Below are positions 54,030-63,178 of a stretch of DNA of 64,000 bases, in pieces (positions within the stretch are counted from its first letter, which is position 1; the number at the start of each line of letters is the position of its first letter). Made by a program: the position numbers and the translations under genes. The notes under the pieces are model-generated. The model saw only the letters and a list, made by a program, of their open reading frames with translations, did not search any database and was not told the DNA's origin. This stretch comes from Nitratireductor sp. GISD-1A_MAKvit (GTDB lineage Bacteria > Pseudomonadota > Alphaproteobacteria > Rhizobiales > Rhizobiaceae), in NCBI RefSeq assembly GCF_040819555.1, contig NZ_CP161920.1, positions 1,363,001 through 1,427,000 on the forward strand, read 5' to 3'.

Positions 54030-55568
54030 ATGGATCGACGATCTTTTCTTTTTTCCTGCCTCTCAGCAGCGCTGTTAGGCTCTTCAAGCCTGACCACGCA
54101 TGCAACCCCAGCGCGATCCGAAGGTCTTGTTCCGCAAGGCCTTGAGCCGAAGCCTGAAGCACAGGCATTTTCGTTTGAAGCGCTCACGGAAGCGATGAAG
54201 ACGAAGGCCTCCGAGCCTTTCTCGAAGGTTGAATATGAACTGCCCGAACAAATCGCAGGGCTGACCTATGACCAGCATCGGGCGATTCGATTTCGCCCCG
54301 ACAACGCCTTGTGGCAGGGCGAGGCGCCGTTCGAATTGCAGGCCTTTCACATGGGCTGGCTCTTCAAGGAGCCGGTGCGTCTTTATTCCGTCGAGGATGA
54401 GCGGGCCGCTCCGATCATCTTTACCGGTCGCGATTTCGAGTATCGCAAGCCGCTTGATCCGGCGCGGTTTGAGGATCTGGTCATGGAGGGCGAGGCCGGT
54501 TTTCGTCTGCACTATCCGCTGAACGCGCCCGACGTGATGGACGAGCTCGTGTCCTTTCTCGGAGCGAGTTACTTTCGCGCTCTCGGCCGGGACACGCTCT
54601 ATGGACTTTCTGCGCGGGGGCTGGCCATCGATACGGCCACCGCAGATGGGGAGGAATTCCCGCGTTTCACTGAATTTTACATCGAGAAACCGACCCGGAG
54701 AAGCAAGGAAGTCACCGTTTATGCCGCGCTCGACAGCGAAAGCGTGACCGGAGCTTACCGCTTTGTGATCACGCCCGGCCGCAACACGGTGATGACCGTT
54801 ACCGCGCGTCTTTTTGCCCGGAAGAACATCGGCCGCCTCGGTGTTGCGCCGATGACCTCGATGTTCCTTTTTGCTGAAAACAACGACAGCGTCTTTGATG
54901 ACTACCGCGGACAGGTGCATGACAGTGACGGGCTGAAAATCGTGCGCAAGAATGGCGATGAACTTTGGCGCAATCTGAACAATCCTTCCGAATTGGCGAC
55001 ATCGTTCTTTTCCGAGGAAAGCCCGCAGGCCTTTGGCCTTTATCAGCGTGACCGCAGCTTTGCACATTTTCAGGATGCCGGCGCTCACTACGAACGCCGG
55101 CCGTCGCTGCTGGTGGAACCGCTTGAAGAGTGGGGACGGGGCAACATCACGCTTGTCGAGATTCCCACCGATCTCGAGGTCAATGACAACATCGTCGCGT
55201 TCTGGGTTCCCGAGCGGAACGTGAAGGCTGGTGACGCCCTTGAGTTTAACTATCGCCTGACCTGGGGCGCCATCGAGGAATCCACCAGCCGGGTTGCACG
55301 TGTCATGGCGCTGCGAACCGGTGAGGGGGGTGTCTCGGGCGTGAAGAACGACGCCGGGCTCCGCAAGTTTGTCGTCGACTTCGATGGGGCGGTTCTTCGG
55401 AACCTTCCCGATGACTCGAACATTGAAGCGGTCGTGAACGTCAGTCGGGGCGAGATCGCGCATTCGGCGGTTTCGCGCATCGACGGCAATGGAATGTGGC
55501 GCCTTGTGATTGACCTGAAACCAGTCGGAGGAGGCCCCGGTCGAGATGAGTGGATACCTCAAGCTTGA
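54030..55568 (+). CDS. opgG: Periplasmic glucan biosynthesis protein OpgG/MdoG
   Basis: 512 residues. A twin-arginine signal (MDRRSFLFSCLSAALLG) is followed by the MdoG domain: KVEYELPEQIAGLTYDQHRA, GASYFRALGRDTLYGLSARG, and PRFTEFYIEKP. It acts in the periplasm on the osmoregulated glucan backbone. It heads opgG-(opgI-like)-opgH-opgC. No operator was recognised in the 290 bp upstream. Confidence 0.95.
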   Translation: MDRRSFLFSCLSAALLGSSSLTTHATPARSEGLVPQGLEPKPEAQAFSFEALTEAMKTKASEPFSKVEYELPEQIAGLTYDQHRAIRFRPDNALWQGEAPFELQAFHMGWLFKEPVRLYSVEDERAAPIIFTGRDFEYRKPLDPARFEDLVMEGEAGFRLHYPLNAPDVMDELVSFLGASYFRALGRDTLYGLSARGLAIDTATADGEEFPRFTEFYIEKPTRRSKEVTVYAALDSESVTGAYRFVITPGRNTVMTVTARLFARKNIGRLGVAPMTSMFLFAENNDSVFDDYRGQVHDSDGLKIVRKNGDELWRNLNNPSELATSFFSEESPQAFGLYQRDRSFAHFQDAGAHYERRPSLLVEPLEEWGRGNITLVEIPTDLEVNDNIVAFWVPERNVKAGDALEFNYRLTWGAIEESTSRVARVMALRTGEGGVSGVKNDAGLRKFVVDFDGAVLRNLPDDSNIEAVVNVSRGEIAHSAVSRIDGNGMWRLVIDLKPVGGGPGRDEWIPQA

Positions 55569-55615
55569 CGACAGGCGCCTTTCCGAAATCTGGAGTTATC
55601 AGTGGAGAGATACCG

Positions 55616-55771
55616 ATGATGCACGATCTTGAGACCGGCGGCGAGCGTGTAACACTCGGTCGTCATGCCCTGCCTTCGGCCCCCATGGCCATGCCCGAAC
55701 AGGTGCTTGAGCGGCGACGCAGCCGCCCGCCTCTCTTTTCTGTGCTGTTGAAGCGGCTGGCATGGAAATAG
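55616..55771 (+). CDS. Small ORF between opgG and opgH, OpgI-like / detached OpgH N-terminus
   Basis: 51 codons from ATG 55616, with GGAGAG 6 bases upstream. The peptide contains LPSAPMAMPEQ, close to the LPPEAPLAMPxQ motif I recall from the N-terminus of alphaproteobacterial OpgH, then a basic RRRSRPP stretch. It is in the same frame as opgH, separated only by a TAG at 55769-55771 and 16 sense codons before the opgH start. An opgG-opgI-opgH-opgC operon is known in Rhodobacter sphaeroides; this may be the counterpart of opgI, or an OpgH start region cut off by a stop. Confidence 0.6.
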   Translation: MMHDLETGGERVTLGRHALPSAPMAMPEQVLERRRSRPPLFSVLLKRLAWK

Positions 55772-55819
55772 CCCTGTGAAGGCCAGTTCTCGGCGTGGGC
55801 GAACTTTGGTGGAAACGTT

Positions 55820-57616
55820 ATGGTTAGCGTAAGGCGCGTTCTGTCGATCCTGTTCTGCCTTGTCATGGCCGGCCTGGTCTCTTCGCTTGCGGTTGGATAT
55901 TTCTCCGCCGACGGTATTCAGTGGATCGATGCGATCCGGATCGTCCTGCTTGCAGCGAGCACGGCCTGGCTTGCATGGGGAGCAGCATATGCTTTCAACG
56001 GTCTTCTTGCTCCTCGTGCCAGACGCACAGACAGTTCAATAGAATTAGGTTCTTCAGTTGGACGAACAGCAGTTCTGGTGCCAGTCTATAACGAGGATCC
56101 GGTCAAGACGTTCTCGCATGTGGCCGCGATGATCGGCAGCCTTCACCAGACGGGTGTGGCGGGTTTATTCGACTTCGCAATACTTTCGGACACGCGTGAT
56201 GAAGATGTCGCGCGGGAAGAAGAACGCTGGTTTCAGCGATTACAGCTCGAATGCGCGGCGCATACCCGGATCTTCTATCGGCGCCGGGAAAAGAACACGG
56301 GTAAGAAGGCGGGCAATGTCGCCGATTTCATCCGGACGTCCGGCGCGCTCTACGAGTATCTGATCGTGCTTGATGCCGACAGTCTCATGGAAGGCGCGAC
56401 AATGGCCGAAATGGTGCGGCGCATGGATCGCGAGCCGGGGCTTGGCCTGCTTCAGACACTTCCAAAAATCGTGCACGCACGCTCCTTCTTCGGTCGCGCA
56501 ATGCAGTTTTCCACCGGCTATTACTCCCCCGTCTACACGCGCGGCCTTGCAGCACTGCAAGGCGATGCGGGGCCATTCTGGGGTCACAACGCGATTGTGC
56601 GGACACGGGCATTTGCCCAAAGCTGCGGCCTGCCTGAGCTTTCCGGTGCGCCGCCCTTCGGCGGGCACATTCTGAGCCATGACTATGTGGAAGCCGCACT
56701 CCTGACACGCAATGGATGGACAGTGCGCGTGGATCCGGATCTGACAGGCTCCTATGAAGAAGGACCCGACAATGTGGTGGATTTCGCCAAGCGCGACCGC
56801 CGCTGGTGTCAAGGGAACCTTCAGCATGGGCGTGTCATGGTGGCTCCGGGGCTGAAGCTGTGGAGTCGTTTCGTCTTCCTCCAGAACATCATGGCCTATG
56901 TTTCATCGCCACTCTGGGCCCTGTTCATAATCGCCTCTATTGCCGCGCCCTCGCTGAAAGGTGTGCCTGACTATTTTCCAGAGCCGGGACTTTTTCCGGT
57001 TTTCCCCAGAGTGGAACAGGGGTTGGCTCTGACCCTGCTGGTCGGTGTGTTCGGGCTTCTCATCGGCCCCAAACTGCTGATTGTTCTTCGCAGAGCGATC
57101 AGTGGGGAGAATGAAGCATTTGGGGGCACCGGCCGTGCGCTTCTGAATACGCTGACGGAGATATTGTCGACCAGTCTGCTTGCGCCAATCATGTTAATGT
57201 ATCAGTGCCGGGCGGTCGTCGAGGTGCTCCTTGGGTTAGATGGCGGGTGGCCAGCCACGGACAGGGAAGCCGGGTCCGTCAGTCTTTCCGAAGCCTGGAC
57301 GGCAAGCTGGTGGATCAGTGCGACCGGGCTTGTTACGCTTGGGCTCGCGTTCAATTTTGCACCTGAATATGTGGGCTGGCTGTTGCTGGTGGCGGGGCCG
57401 CAGGTGCTGGCTCCCGTTATCATCCATTTGAGCTCGCGCAGTGCGCTACCTGCCCGAGAGGCAGGGTTGTTCGAGACCTCCGACGATCGCGCGCCTGCGC
57501 CCGTGGTGCTGCGGCAGGAGGCCATTCTCTCACTCTGGCGCGATACCGAAAAACAGGTGGTGACTCCTCCTTCAGAGTTAAAAGAGCAGACTCTTGAAAC
57601 CGCTGATGCGGATTAG
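55820..57616 (+). CDS. opgH: Glucan glucosyltransferase OpgH/MdoH
   Basis: 598 residues from ATG 55820 (GGTGGA 6 bases upstream). GT2 enzyme: two N-terminal membrane helices (about 7-28 and 38-62), the catalytic domain with VLVPVYNEDP (about 84-94), DADSLM (DxD at 185-187), and the product-handling motif DRRWCQGNLQHGRVM, then several C-terminal helices. It builds the beta-1,2-linked glucan backbone and probably extrudes it. It is shorter at the N-terminus than many OpgH proteins; see the upstream small ORF. Confidence 0.94.
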   Translation: MVSVRRVLSILFCLVMAGLVSSLAVGYFSADGIQWIDAIRIVLLAASTAWLAWGAAYAFNGLLAPRARRTDSSIELGSSVGRTAVLVPVYNEDPVKTFSHVAAMIGSLHQTGVAGLFDFAILSDTRDEDVAREEERWFQRLQLECAAHTRIFYRRREKNTGKKAGNVADFIRTSGALYEYLIVLDADSLMEGATMAEMVRRMDREPGLGLLQTLPKIVHARSFFGRAMQFSTGYYSPVYTRGLAALQGDAGPFWGHNAIVRTRAFAQSCGLPELSGAPPFGGHILSHDYVEAALLTRNGWTVRVDPDLTGSYEEGPDNVVDFAKRDRRWCQGNLQHGRVMVAPGLKLWSRFVFLQNIMAYVSSPLWALFIIASIAAPSLKGVPDYFPEPGLFPVFPRVEQGLALTLLVGVFGLLIGPKLLIVLRRAISGENEAFGGTGRALLNTLTEILSTSLLAPIMLMYQCRAVVEVLLGLDGGWPATDREAGSVSLSEAWTASWWISATGLVTLGLAFNFAPEYVGWLLLVAGPQVLAPVIIHLSSRSALPAREAGLFETSDDRAPAPVVLRQEAILSLWRDTEKQVVTPPSELKEQTLETADAD

Positions 57617-57628
57617 GGAGACAACGAG

Positions 57629-58810
57629 ATGAACGCTCCCTTTATCCCCGCAAGCGCTGGCAGAGACCAGCGACTTGACGTGTTTCGCGGCCTCGCGCTG
57701 ATCACGATCTTCATCAACCATGTTCCGGGCAATCTGTACGAGAACTTCACGTCACGCAATTTCGGTTTTTCCGACGCCGCAGAGGCGTTTGTTCTGATGT
57801 CCGGGATCGCGGTGGGGCTGGCCTATTCGCGCGGATTTCAAAGTGGTTCACTTCGCAGCGCATGCATGAAGATCTGGCGCCGCGCCGGCCTGCTTTACAT
57901 TACGCACATTGTCACGTCTGTCATGGCAATCGGACTGGTTGCCGCTGGAGCATTGTATCTCGGCGTGTTCGAGATGCTGAGCCGCATCAATTTCGGTCCG
58001 CTTCTCACGAAGCCGCTGCAAACCATGGTGGGGCTGCCGCTTCTCGGTCATCAGCTCGGCTATTTCAACATTCTGCCGCTTTATGCGGCGCTGTTGATCA
58101 TTTCCCCGTTGTACATCCTGGTTGGTTTGCGCAGCCCGCTCGCCCTCATCGGTCTGGCCATCGGCGTCTGGATGCTTGCGGGGATGTTCCGTATCAACCT
58201 GCCGAATTACCCCAATCCGGGTGGCTGGTTTTTCAACCCGGTTTCGTGGCAGCTCATCTTCGCAATTGGGATTGCGGGTGGGCTGTGCATGCTGGAGGGC
58301 CGCCGGCTCGTGCCCTACAGGGCTTGGTTTTTCTGGCTCTGCAGCGCGTTTTTGATCTTTTCCTATGTCTGGATCGCATTGCGGGCAGGAGCGTTGCCCG
58401 GTCGCAGAATGCTACCGTTTTTCATTGCCGGGTTTGACAAGACGTTTCTGTCATTGCCTCGCCTGCTGCATGCATTGGCGCTGGCCTATGTTTTGGTAAA
58501 TCTGACTTTCATTTCACGCATGTTTCGCTGGCGGGTGTTTCGCCCTGTGGAGTTGATGGGGCAGAACGGTCTTGCCGTTTTCGCCACGGGTTCGGTGCTG
58601 GCCATTGCTTTGCAGATATTGCGTTTGCGGTTTGAACCAAACCTGCTCTCCGACGCATTCCTGCTCGTCGGCGGCCTGGCTATCCAGTATGGCGTTGCGC
58701 GCTTCCTCGCGTTGCAAAAATCGGAACGGAAGCCGGTAGGCAAAGCGGCCGGGAACGGCTTTATTGCAGCGCCTGTTGAGAAAGAGAAGCTGCGGGAAAG
58801 CGTTCTTTGA
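57629..58810 (+). CDS. opgC: OpgC-type membrane acyltransferase of periplasmic glucans
   Basis: 393 residues with about ten membrane helices. The N-terminal RDQRLDVFRGLALITIFINH is the OpgC signature, containing the conserved His-bearing helix. In Rhodobacter OpgC succinylates the periplasmic glucans, giving them negative charge. It lies 12 bases after opgH, with GGGAG before the ATG, and ends at a bidirectional terminator. Confidence 0.93.
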   Translation: MNAPFIPASAGRDQRLDVFRGLALITIFINHVPGNLYENFTSRNFGFSDAAEAFVLMSGIAVGLAYSRGFQSGSLRSACMKIWRRAGLLYITHIVTSVMAIGLVAAGALYLGVFEMLSRINFGPLLTKPLQTMVGLPLLGHQLGYFNILPLYAALLIISPLYILVGLRSPLALIGLAIGVWMLAGMFRINLPNYPNPGGWFFNPVSWQLIFAIGIAGGLCMLEGRRLVPYRAWFFWLCSAFLIFSYVWIALRAGALPGRRMLPFFIAGFDKTFLSLPRLLHALALAYVLVNLTFISRMFRWRVFRPVELMGQNGLAVFATGSVLAIALQILRLRFEPNLLSDAFLLVGGLAIQYGVARFLALQKSERKPVGKAAGNGFIAAPVEKEKLRESVL

Positions 58811-58814
58811 AAAT

Positions 58815-58846
58815 CGCCCGGCGGTGATGCGCTGTCCCGCCGGGCG
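58815..58846. terminator. Bidirectional terminator between opgC and dhaL
   Basis: A perfect 10-bp stem CGCCCGGCGG/CCGCCGGGCG (58815-58824/58837-58846) with a 12-base loop sits between the convergent opgC and dhaL genes. It is followed by TTATT rightward and ATTTTC leftward. Confidence 0.82.
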
Positions 58847-58858
58847 TTATTGGGCCTC

Positions 58859-59455
58859 CTAGGCGTTGTCGAGCCCCTCGACAATGCGCAGGAAGGCCAA
58901 TTGCCCCGGATCGGCAAGCCCTTTGCTTTTTTCGCCGAACATACGTGCCCGGCCGAGCTTGTTGGGGCGAACGCGAAATGTGTCGACGGTCTGTGAGACG
59001 GCATTTTTTGCCGCTTGGACCATTGCGTGAGGCGGTGCCTCCTTTAGTGCGCCGGCCAGAGCATCGAGACTGTCGAGTACGGTCTTGTCACCAAGATTGC
59101 CCTTTCCGCGCGCCATCATGGCGTCGCGTGCGGCGGCGACGAGGCCGGATATTTCCTCCGGCTCGATACGGGATTTCCCCTTTTCAAGTTTCGCTGCTGC
59201 CATGAAACCCGTGGCAAGCAGCGTGCCATAGGAGGATGACGAGACGCGCTGAAAAGCCTTTGCGATTTCGAAGAGCGCCATGCCCACATCATCGGGAAGC
59301 TCTGCCGCAGCGGCCTCTTCGAACCCCTTGGAGACCGTGATGCCAAGGTCTCCGTCTCCGAGGGCGCCATCGGCGGCGCAAAGCTCCTCGCTCGCTGCAG
59401 CGGTATGGGACGCGATGCGTTTGAGAGCATCTGAAATCGCCTTGCTGTCGATCAT
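58859..59455 (-). CDS. dhaL: Dihydroxyacetone kinase subunit DhaL
   Basis: 198 residues. The Mg/nucleotide-binding cluster DGALGDGDLGITVSKGF is at 29-45 with Asp29, Asp34 and Asp36; the distal GKGNLGDKTVLDSLDALAGA segment is also conserved. It phosphorylates the ketose that is held covalently on DhaK. AGGAG precedes the ATG, and it lies 9 bases after dhaK. No PTS-type DhaM is in the window. Confidence 0.92.
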   Translation of the reverse strand: MIDSKAISDALKRIASHTAAASEELCAADGALGDGDLGITVSKGFEEAAAAELPDDVGMALFEIAKAFQRVSSSSYGTLLATGFMAAAKLEKGKSRIEPEEISGLVAAARDAMMARGKGNLGDKTVLDSLDALAGALKEAPPHAMVQAAKNAVSQTVDTFRVRPNKLGRARMFGEKSKGLADPGQLAFLRIVEGLDNA

Positions 59456-59464
59456 TGTTTGCTC

Positions 59465-60460
59465 CTAGACGCGCCAGAAAGCGCATTCGGCCGGCGCCTT
59501 GAGCAGACCTTCCAGTTCATCGTCCAGCTTGATCATCGTGATCGTTGCGCCGGTCATTTCCATGGATGTCGCATAGCGGCCAACGAGCGGCATCACGATC
59601 TCGACGCCGAGCGCATCGAGCTTCTGCTTCGCGTGCCGATAGAGAATGTAGAGTTCTTCGGCCGGAGTTGCGCCCAGTGAGTTCACGAGAATGGAAATGC
59701 GGTCGCCCTTTGCCAGAGGCTGGTCGGCCATGAGGCGCTCCAGCATTTCTTCTGCAATCTCGTCGGCGGGCTTGATCGCATCGCGCCAGATGCCGGGCTC
59801 ACCATGGATGCCCATGCCCATTTCCATTTCGGTCTCGCCGATCTCGAAGGTCGGCTTGCCCGCCTGCGGGATGGTGCAGGGCGTCAGTGCCATACCGATG
59901 GAGCGGCAGGCATCGGCGGTTTTCTGGGCGATGCGGGTGACTTCATCCAGATCGCCGCCGCGCTCGGCGGCAGCACCTGCGATCTTGAAAGCATAGACCA
60001 TGCCGGCCACGCCGCGCCGCTTCTCGGCCTCTTCCTTCGGGGCCGAAACCACATCGTCGGTCAGAAGCACGGTGGTGGTGCGAATATCGTGCTCCATTTC
60101 GGCCATTTCGCCGGCCATGTCGAAATTCATGACATCGCCGCCATAATTGCCATAGAGGCGCAACACGCCGGCGCCGCCATCGGCCAGACGGATCGCCTCG
60201 GCCATCTGTTCGGCAGACGGGCTGGCGAAGACATCGCCAATGGCACAGGCATCGAGCAGGCCGGTGCCCACATAGCCGGTAAAGATGGGCAGATGGCCGG
60301 AGCCACCGCCGGTCACGATCCCGACCTTGCCTTTTTTCGCGCCTGCGGCCCGTGCGATGACGCGGCGCACGGGCTGAGCGTAGGTTTCAGGATGGGCTGC
60401 GACCATCCCCTCCAGCATTTCATCGACATAGTCGGCAGGGTTGTTCAGGATCTTTTTCAT
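59465..60460 (-). CDS. dhaK: Dihydroxyacetone kinase subunit DhaK
   Basis: 331 residues. Residues that hold the substrate are present: His56 in GGGSGHLPIFTGYVG, Asp109 in YGNYGGDVMNF, and the covalent-binding His219 in GMGIHGEPG. It binds a short ketose as a hemiaminal for phosphorylation by DhaL. Located after the permease gene of a ribose-type transporter, so the imported sugar or polyol probably enters as a ketose such as dihydroxyacetone or erythrulose. Confidence 0.94.
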   Translation of the reverse strand: MKKILNNPADYVDEMLEGMVAAHPETYAQPVRRVIARAAGAKKGKVGIVTGGGSGHLPIFTGYVGTGLLDACAIGDVFASPSAEQMAEAIRLADGGAGVLRLYGNYGGDVMNFDMAGEMAEMEHDIRTTTVLLTDDVVSAPKEEAEKRRGVAGMVYAFKIAGAAAERGGDLDEVTRIAQKTADACRSIGMALTPCTIPQAGKPTFEIGETEMEMGMGIHGEPGIWRDAIKPADEIAEEMLERLMADQPLAKGDRISILVNSLGATPAEELYILYRHAKQKLDALGVEIVMPLVGRYATSMEMTGATITMIKLDDELEGLLKAPAECAFWRV

Positions 60461-60497
60461 GGCTTGTCCTCCCAGGGAGTTGTCTTCAAACGGATGG

Positions 60498-61514
60498 TCA
60501 CGCCTCCAGTGGGCGTTTCAGGCGCTGGCGGTGTTTCGCAAGACGGTCGATGACGATGGGCAGTCCGGTACCGACGATGATCAGACAGCCGATCACGAAT
60601 TTCTGCCAGTAGGATGGAACGCCGGCCATCAGAAGCGTCGTGTTGATCATGGTGATGACGAAAACGCCAAGGAGCGTGCCGAGCACCGTGCCATGCCCGC
60701 CGGTGATGCGCGCACCGCCCAGGACCACAGCCGCGATGACGTTGAGTTCCATGCCAACCAGATCGAACGGATTGGCCATGCGCGAGAGCGTCACATGCGT
60801 CATGCCCGCCAGTCCGGCAATCGCACCTGCGATTACATAGATCAACACCTTGACCCGCTTGATACGGATCCCGATGCGCTGGGCCGCCTCTTCCGAACCG
60901 CCGATGGCATAGACCTTCCGACCGAAAACGGTGAAGTTCATGATAATGGCAAGGACGATGGTCACTGCCACCAGAACCAGAAAGGAGGCAGGCAGCGAAA
61001 CCATCTGGCCAACGGTGTTCTCGATGCGAATGAGAATCGTGCGGGAAAAATTGATCACCTCACGCGGCACCGAGGTGATGTAGGTGGTGCCGAGGAAGGT
61101 GAGCAGCGCGCCGCGGAAAAAAGACAGCGTGCCCAGGGTGACAATCAGCGTGTTCAATCCAAGCCCACCGATCAACACCCCGTTGATCAGCCCGAGCCCC
61201 GCACCGATGATTGCGGCGATGACGAAATAGGCGATGATCGGCAGATCGAGGTCGATGCCGAGAACGATCTTCATTGTCGCATACATGGCAAAGGCGCCGA
61301 TGGCGGTGTGCGAGACATCGATACCGCCGGAGGCGAGAACCATCATCACGCCAAGCGCGAAAATACCGGTCACAAGCCCGTTGCGAGCAAGGTCGATCAG
61401 CGTGGCAGGTGTGAAAAACGCCGGATTGATAAGGCCCAGAACGAGGGCGAAAAGGACCGCGACGAAGAACACGATGCCCTGTGACGTGGCAAAGATGCGG
61501 GCCAGCGCGTTCAT
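60498..61514 (-). CDS. Ribose-type ABC transporter permease
   Basis: 338 residues, RbsC family, with eight to ten helices. MNALARIFATSQGIVFFVAV begins the protein; the internal GLVTGIFALGVMMVLASGGI and ITGGHGTVLGTLLGVFVITM motifs are typical. It overlaps the ATPase stop by four bases. Specificity cannot be read from the permease. Confidence 0.93.
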   Translation of the reverse strand: MNALARIFATSQGIVFFVAVLFALVLGLINPAFFTPATLIDLARNGLVTGIFALGVMMVLASGGIDVSHTAIGAFAMYATMKIVLGIDLDLPIIAYFVIAAIIGAGLGLINGVLIGGLGLNTLIVTLGTLSFFRGALLTFLGTTYITSVPREVINFSRTILIRIENTVGQMVSLPASFLVLVAVTIVLAIIMNFTVFGRKVYAIGGSEEAAQRIGIRIKRVKVLIYVIAGAIAGLAGMTHVTLSRMANPFDLVGMELNVIAAVVLGGARITGGHGTVLGTLLGVFVITMINTTLLMAGVPSYWQKFVIGCLIIVGTGLPIVIDRLAKHRQRLKRPLEA

Positions 61515-63026
61515 GCCCGGTCCTCCCTGATGACTTCGTTGTAAAGTGTGTCTTCATCCACCGTCGCGGCGTCGAAGCCTGCAGTGATGCGTCCGCGCAC
61601 CATCACCAGAATGCGGTCGGAGAGGGCGAGCGCTTCGGAAATGTCGTCGGTCACGACCATGACCGCCGTGCCGCTGCGGCTGAGTGAGACGAGCAATTCG
61701 TGGATTTCGCGTTTCGAGCCCACATCGACACCCACGGTGGGGCCGTTCAGGATCAGCAGGCGGGGATTGCGCTCCATCCAGCGGGCCAGAACGACACGCT
61801 GCTGATTGCCGCCCGAAAGTGTCGCCACGGCAGGCGTGACGTCGGGGGTCTTGATGCGCAGGTTTTTCACTGCATCACGGGCGCGCTGCATCAGGCCCTG
61901 TCGCGCTGACAATGCCAAGCTTTGTCGATTTCTCCAGACTTGAAACGGTGATGTTGTCGCCGATCGGCTGGTTCAGGAAGAGACCCTCCGTCAGCCGGTC
62001 TTCCGGCACATAGGCGATGCCCCGCTCGATGGCATCGTGCTGGCTTTTCAAAGTGACGGCATTGCCATCGATCTCGATGCGCCCGGCATCCGGCTGCATA
62101 TAGCCGAACAGGGTCTGTGCCAGCTCGGTCCGGCCGGACCCCAGAAGGCCGACCACGGAGACGATTTCCCCTGGTCTCAGTTCCAGATCCACATCGACGA
62201 AATTGCCGCGGCGACCGAGGCCGCGGGCCGCGAGGAAGGGGCGCTGGAGAGGGCTCTCTTCGCGCGGCAGCCGCTGGCTATCCACCGATCGACCGGTCAT
62301 GGCTTCCACAAGCCGCCCGGCATCGAACTCACCGATGGGCCCTTCCACCACAACGGCGCCGTCGCGCAGAACCGTCACCGTATCGCAGACGGCAAAAACC
62401 TCTTCGATCTTGTGGCTCACGAAAAGAAAGGAAACGCCTTCCTTCTTGAGCGCGGCGACGATGTCGAGCAGATGGGCCACCTCGCTGCGCGTGAGCGCGG
62501 TGGTCGGCTCATCCATCACGATGATGCGCGCCTCATTGGCCAGTGCCCGGGCAATGGCGACGAGCTGTTTCGAGGCAACCGGCAGAAGTTCAACCGGCGC
62601 ATCGGGGTCGATCTCCACCTGCATGCGCTTCAGTGTGTCCATGGCCAGTTTGCGGCGGGCGCTGCGCCTGTGAATGACATCACCCGAAGTGACCGATGTG
62701 AGGAAACCGATATTCTCCCAGACGCTCAAATTGGGAAAGAGCGAAAAGTCCTGGTAGATGACCGAAAGGCCCGCCGTGATGGCCCCCATGGGATCGTTGC
62801 CCAATTGACGGCCATTCAGCCAGACCTGACCTGCATCCGCGCTCACCACGCCCGACAGGATCTTGATCAGTGTTGATTTTCCGGAGCCGTTTTCGCCGGC
62901 CAGACACCGCACCTCTCCGGTGCTGAGTTCGAGATTGACGTCCTCCAGCACGCGCACCGGGCCATAGGCCTTGCGGATGTCCTGCATTCGCAGAATGGGC
63001 GTGCTTCCGCTCGCTTCGTCGTTCAT
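61511..63026 (-). pseudogene. Ribose-type ABC transporter ATPase (two ABC domains), frameshifted as sequenced
   Basis: RbsA-type protein with two ABC modules from ATG 63026. Module 1 has GENGSGKST and MDEPTTALT; module 2 has GLLGSGRTE and, after the break, the signature LSGGNQQRVVLARWM and LNGPTVGVDVGSK. The frame is lost at 61896-61898, where gene-sense ACAGGGCCTG has one G too many; ACAGGCCTG continues GLMQRARDAV in the new frame. Corrected length is 504 residues, standard for the family. Energises sugar import with the permease. Confidence 0.88.
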
Positions 63027-63051
63027 GGGAAATCTCTGTTGTTCAGGCAAG

Positions 63052-63133
63052 GCCGCCGGGCAGATGTGGCCCGGCGGCGGTTGGATCGAGAGGCGCGCAG
63101 ACGATTGCTGGCCCTGACGACAGGGTTGCAATC
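63052..63133 (-). terminator. Stem-loops between the sugar-binding-protein and ATPase genes
   Basis: Two hairpins fill the spacer: a 10-bp GC stem at 63052-63061/63069-63078 (7-base loop) and a compound stem at 63103-63108/63128-63133 with an inner CCCTG/CAGGG. They have no T run and so are probably mRNA-stabilising or attenuating elements that keep binding-protein output high. Confidence 0.6.
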
Positions 63134-63178
63134 GGGCTCCATGCGTCTCTCGCTTCCGGTCACGTCAACACGCCATGA

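Noticed and set aside
54084..55562. 492-codon open frame on the minus strand opposite opgG
   Set aside because: opgG has unmistakable family motifs and codon use. The antisense translation shows none and no plausible ribosome site.
55550..55771. Longer version of the small opgI-like ORF starting at 55550
   Set aside because: The earlier start overlaps the opgG end and lacks a ribosome site, while ATG 55616 has a good GGAGAG.
60441..61484. Long open frame (347 codons) on the plus strand opposite the sugar permease gene
   Set aside because: It is a GC-rich shadow of a well-recognised RbsC-type gene. The translation is His/Asp-rich low-complexity with no family signature.
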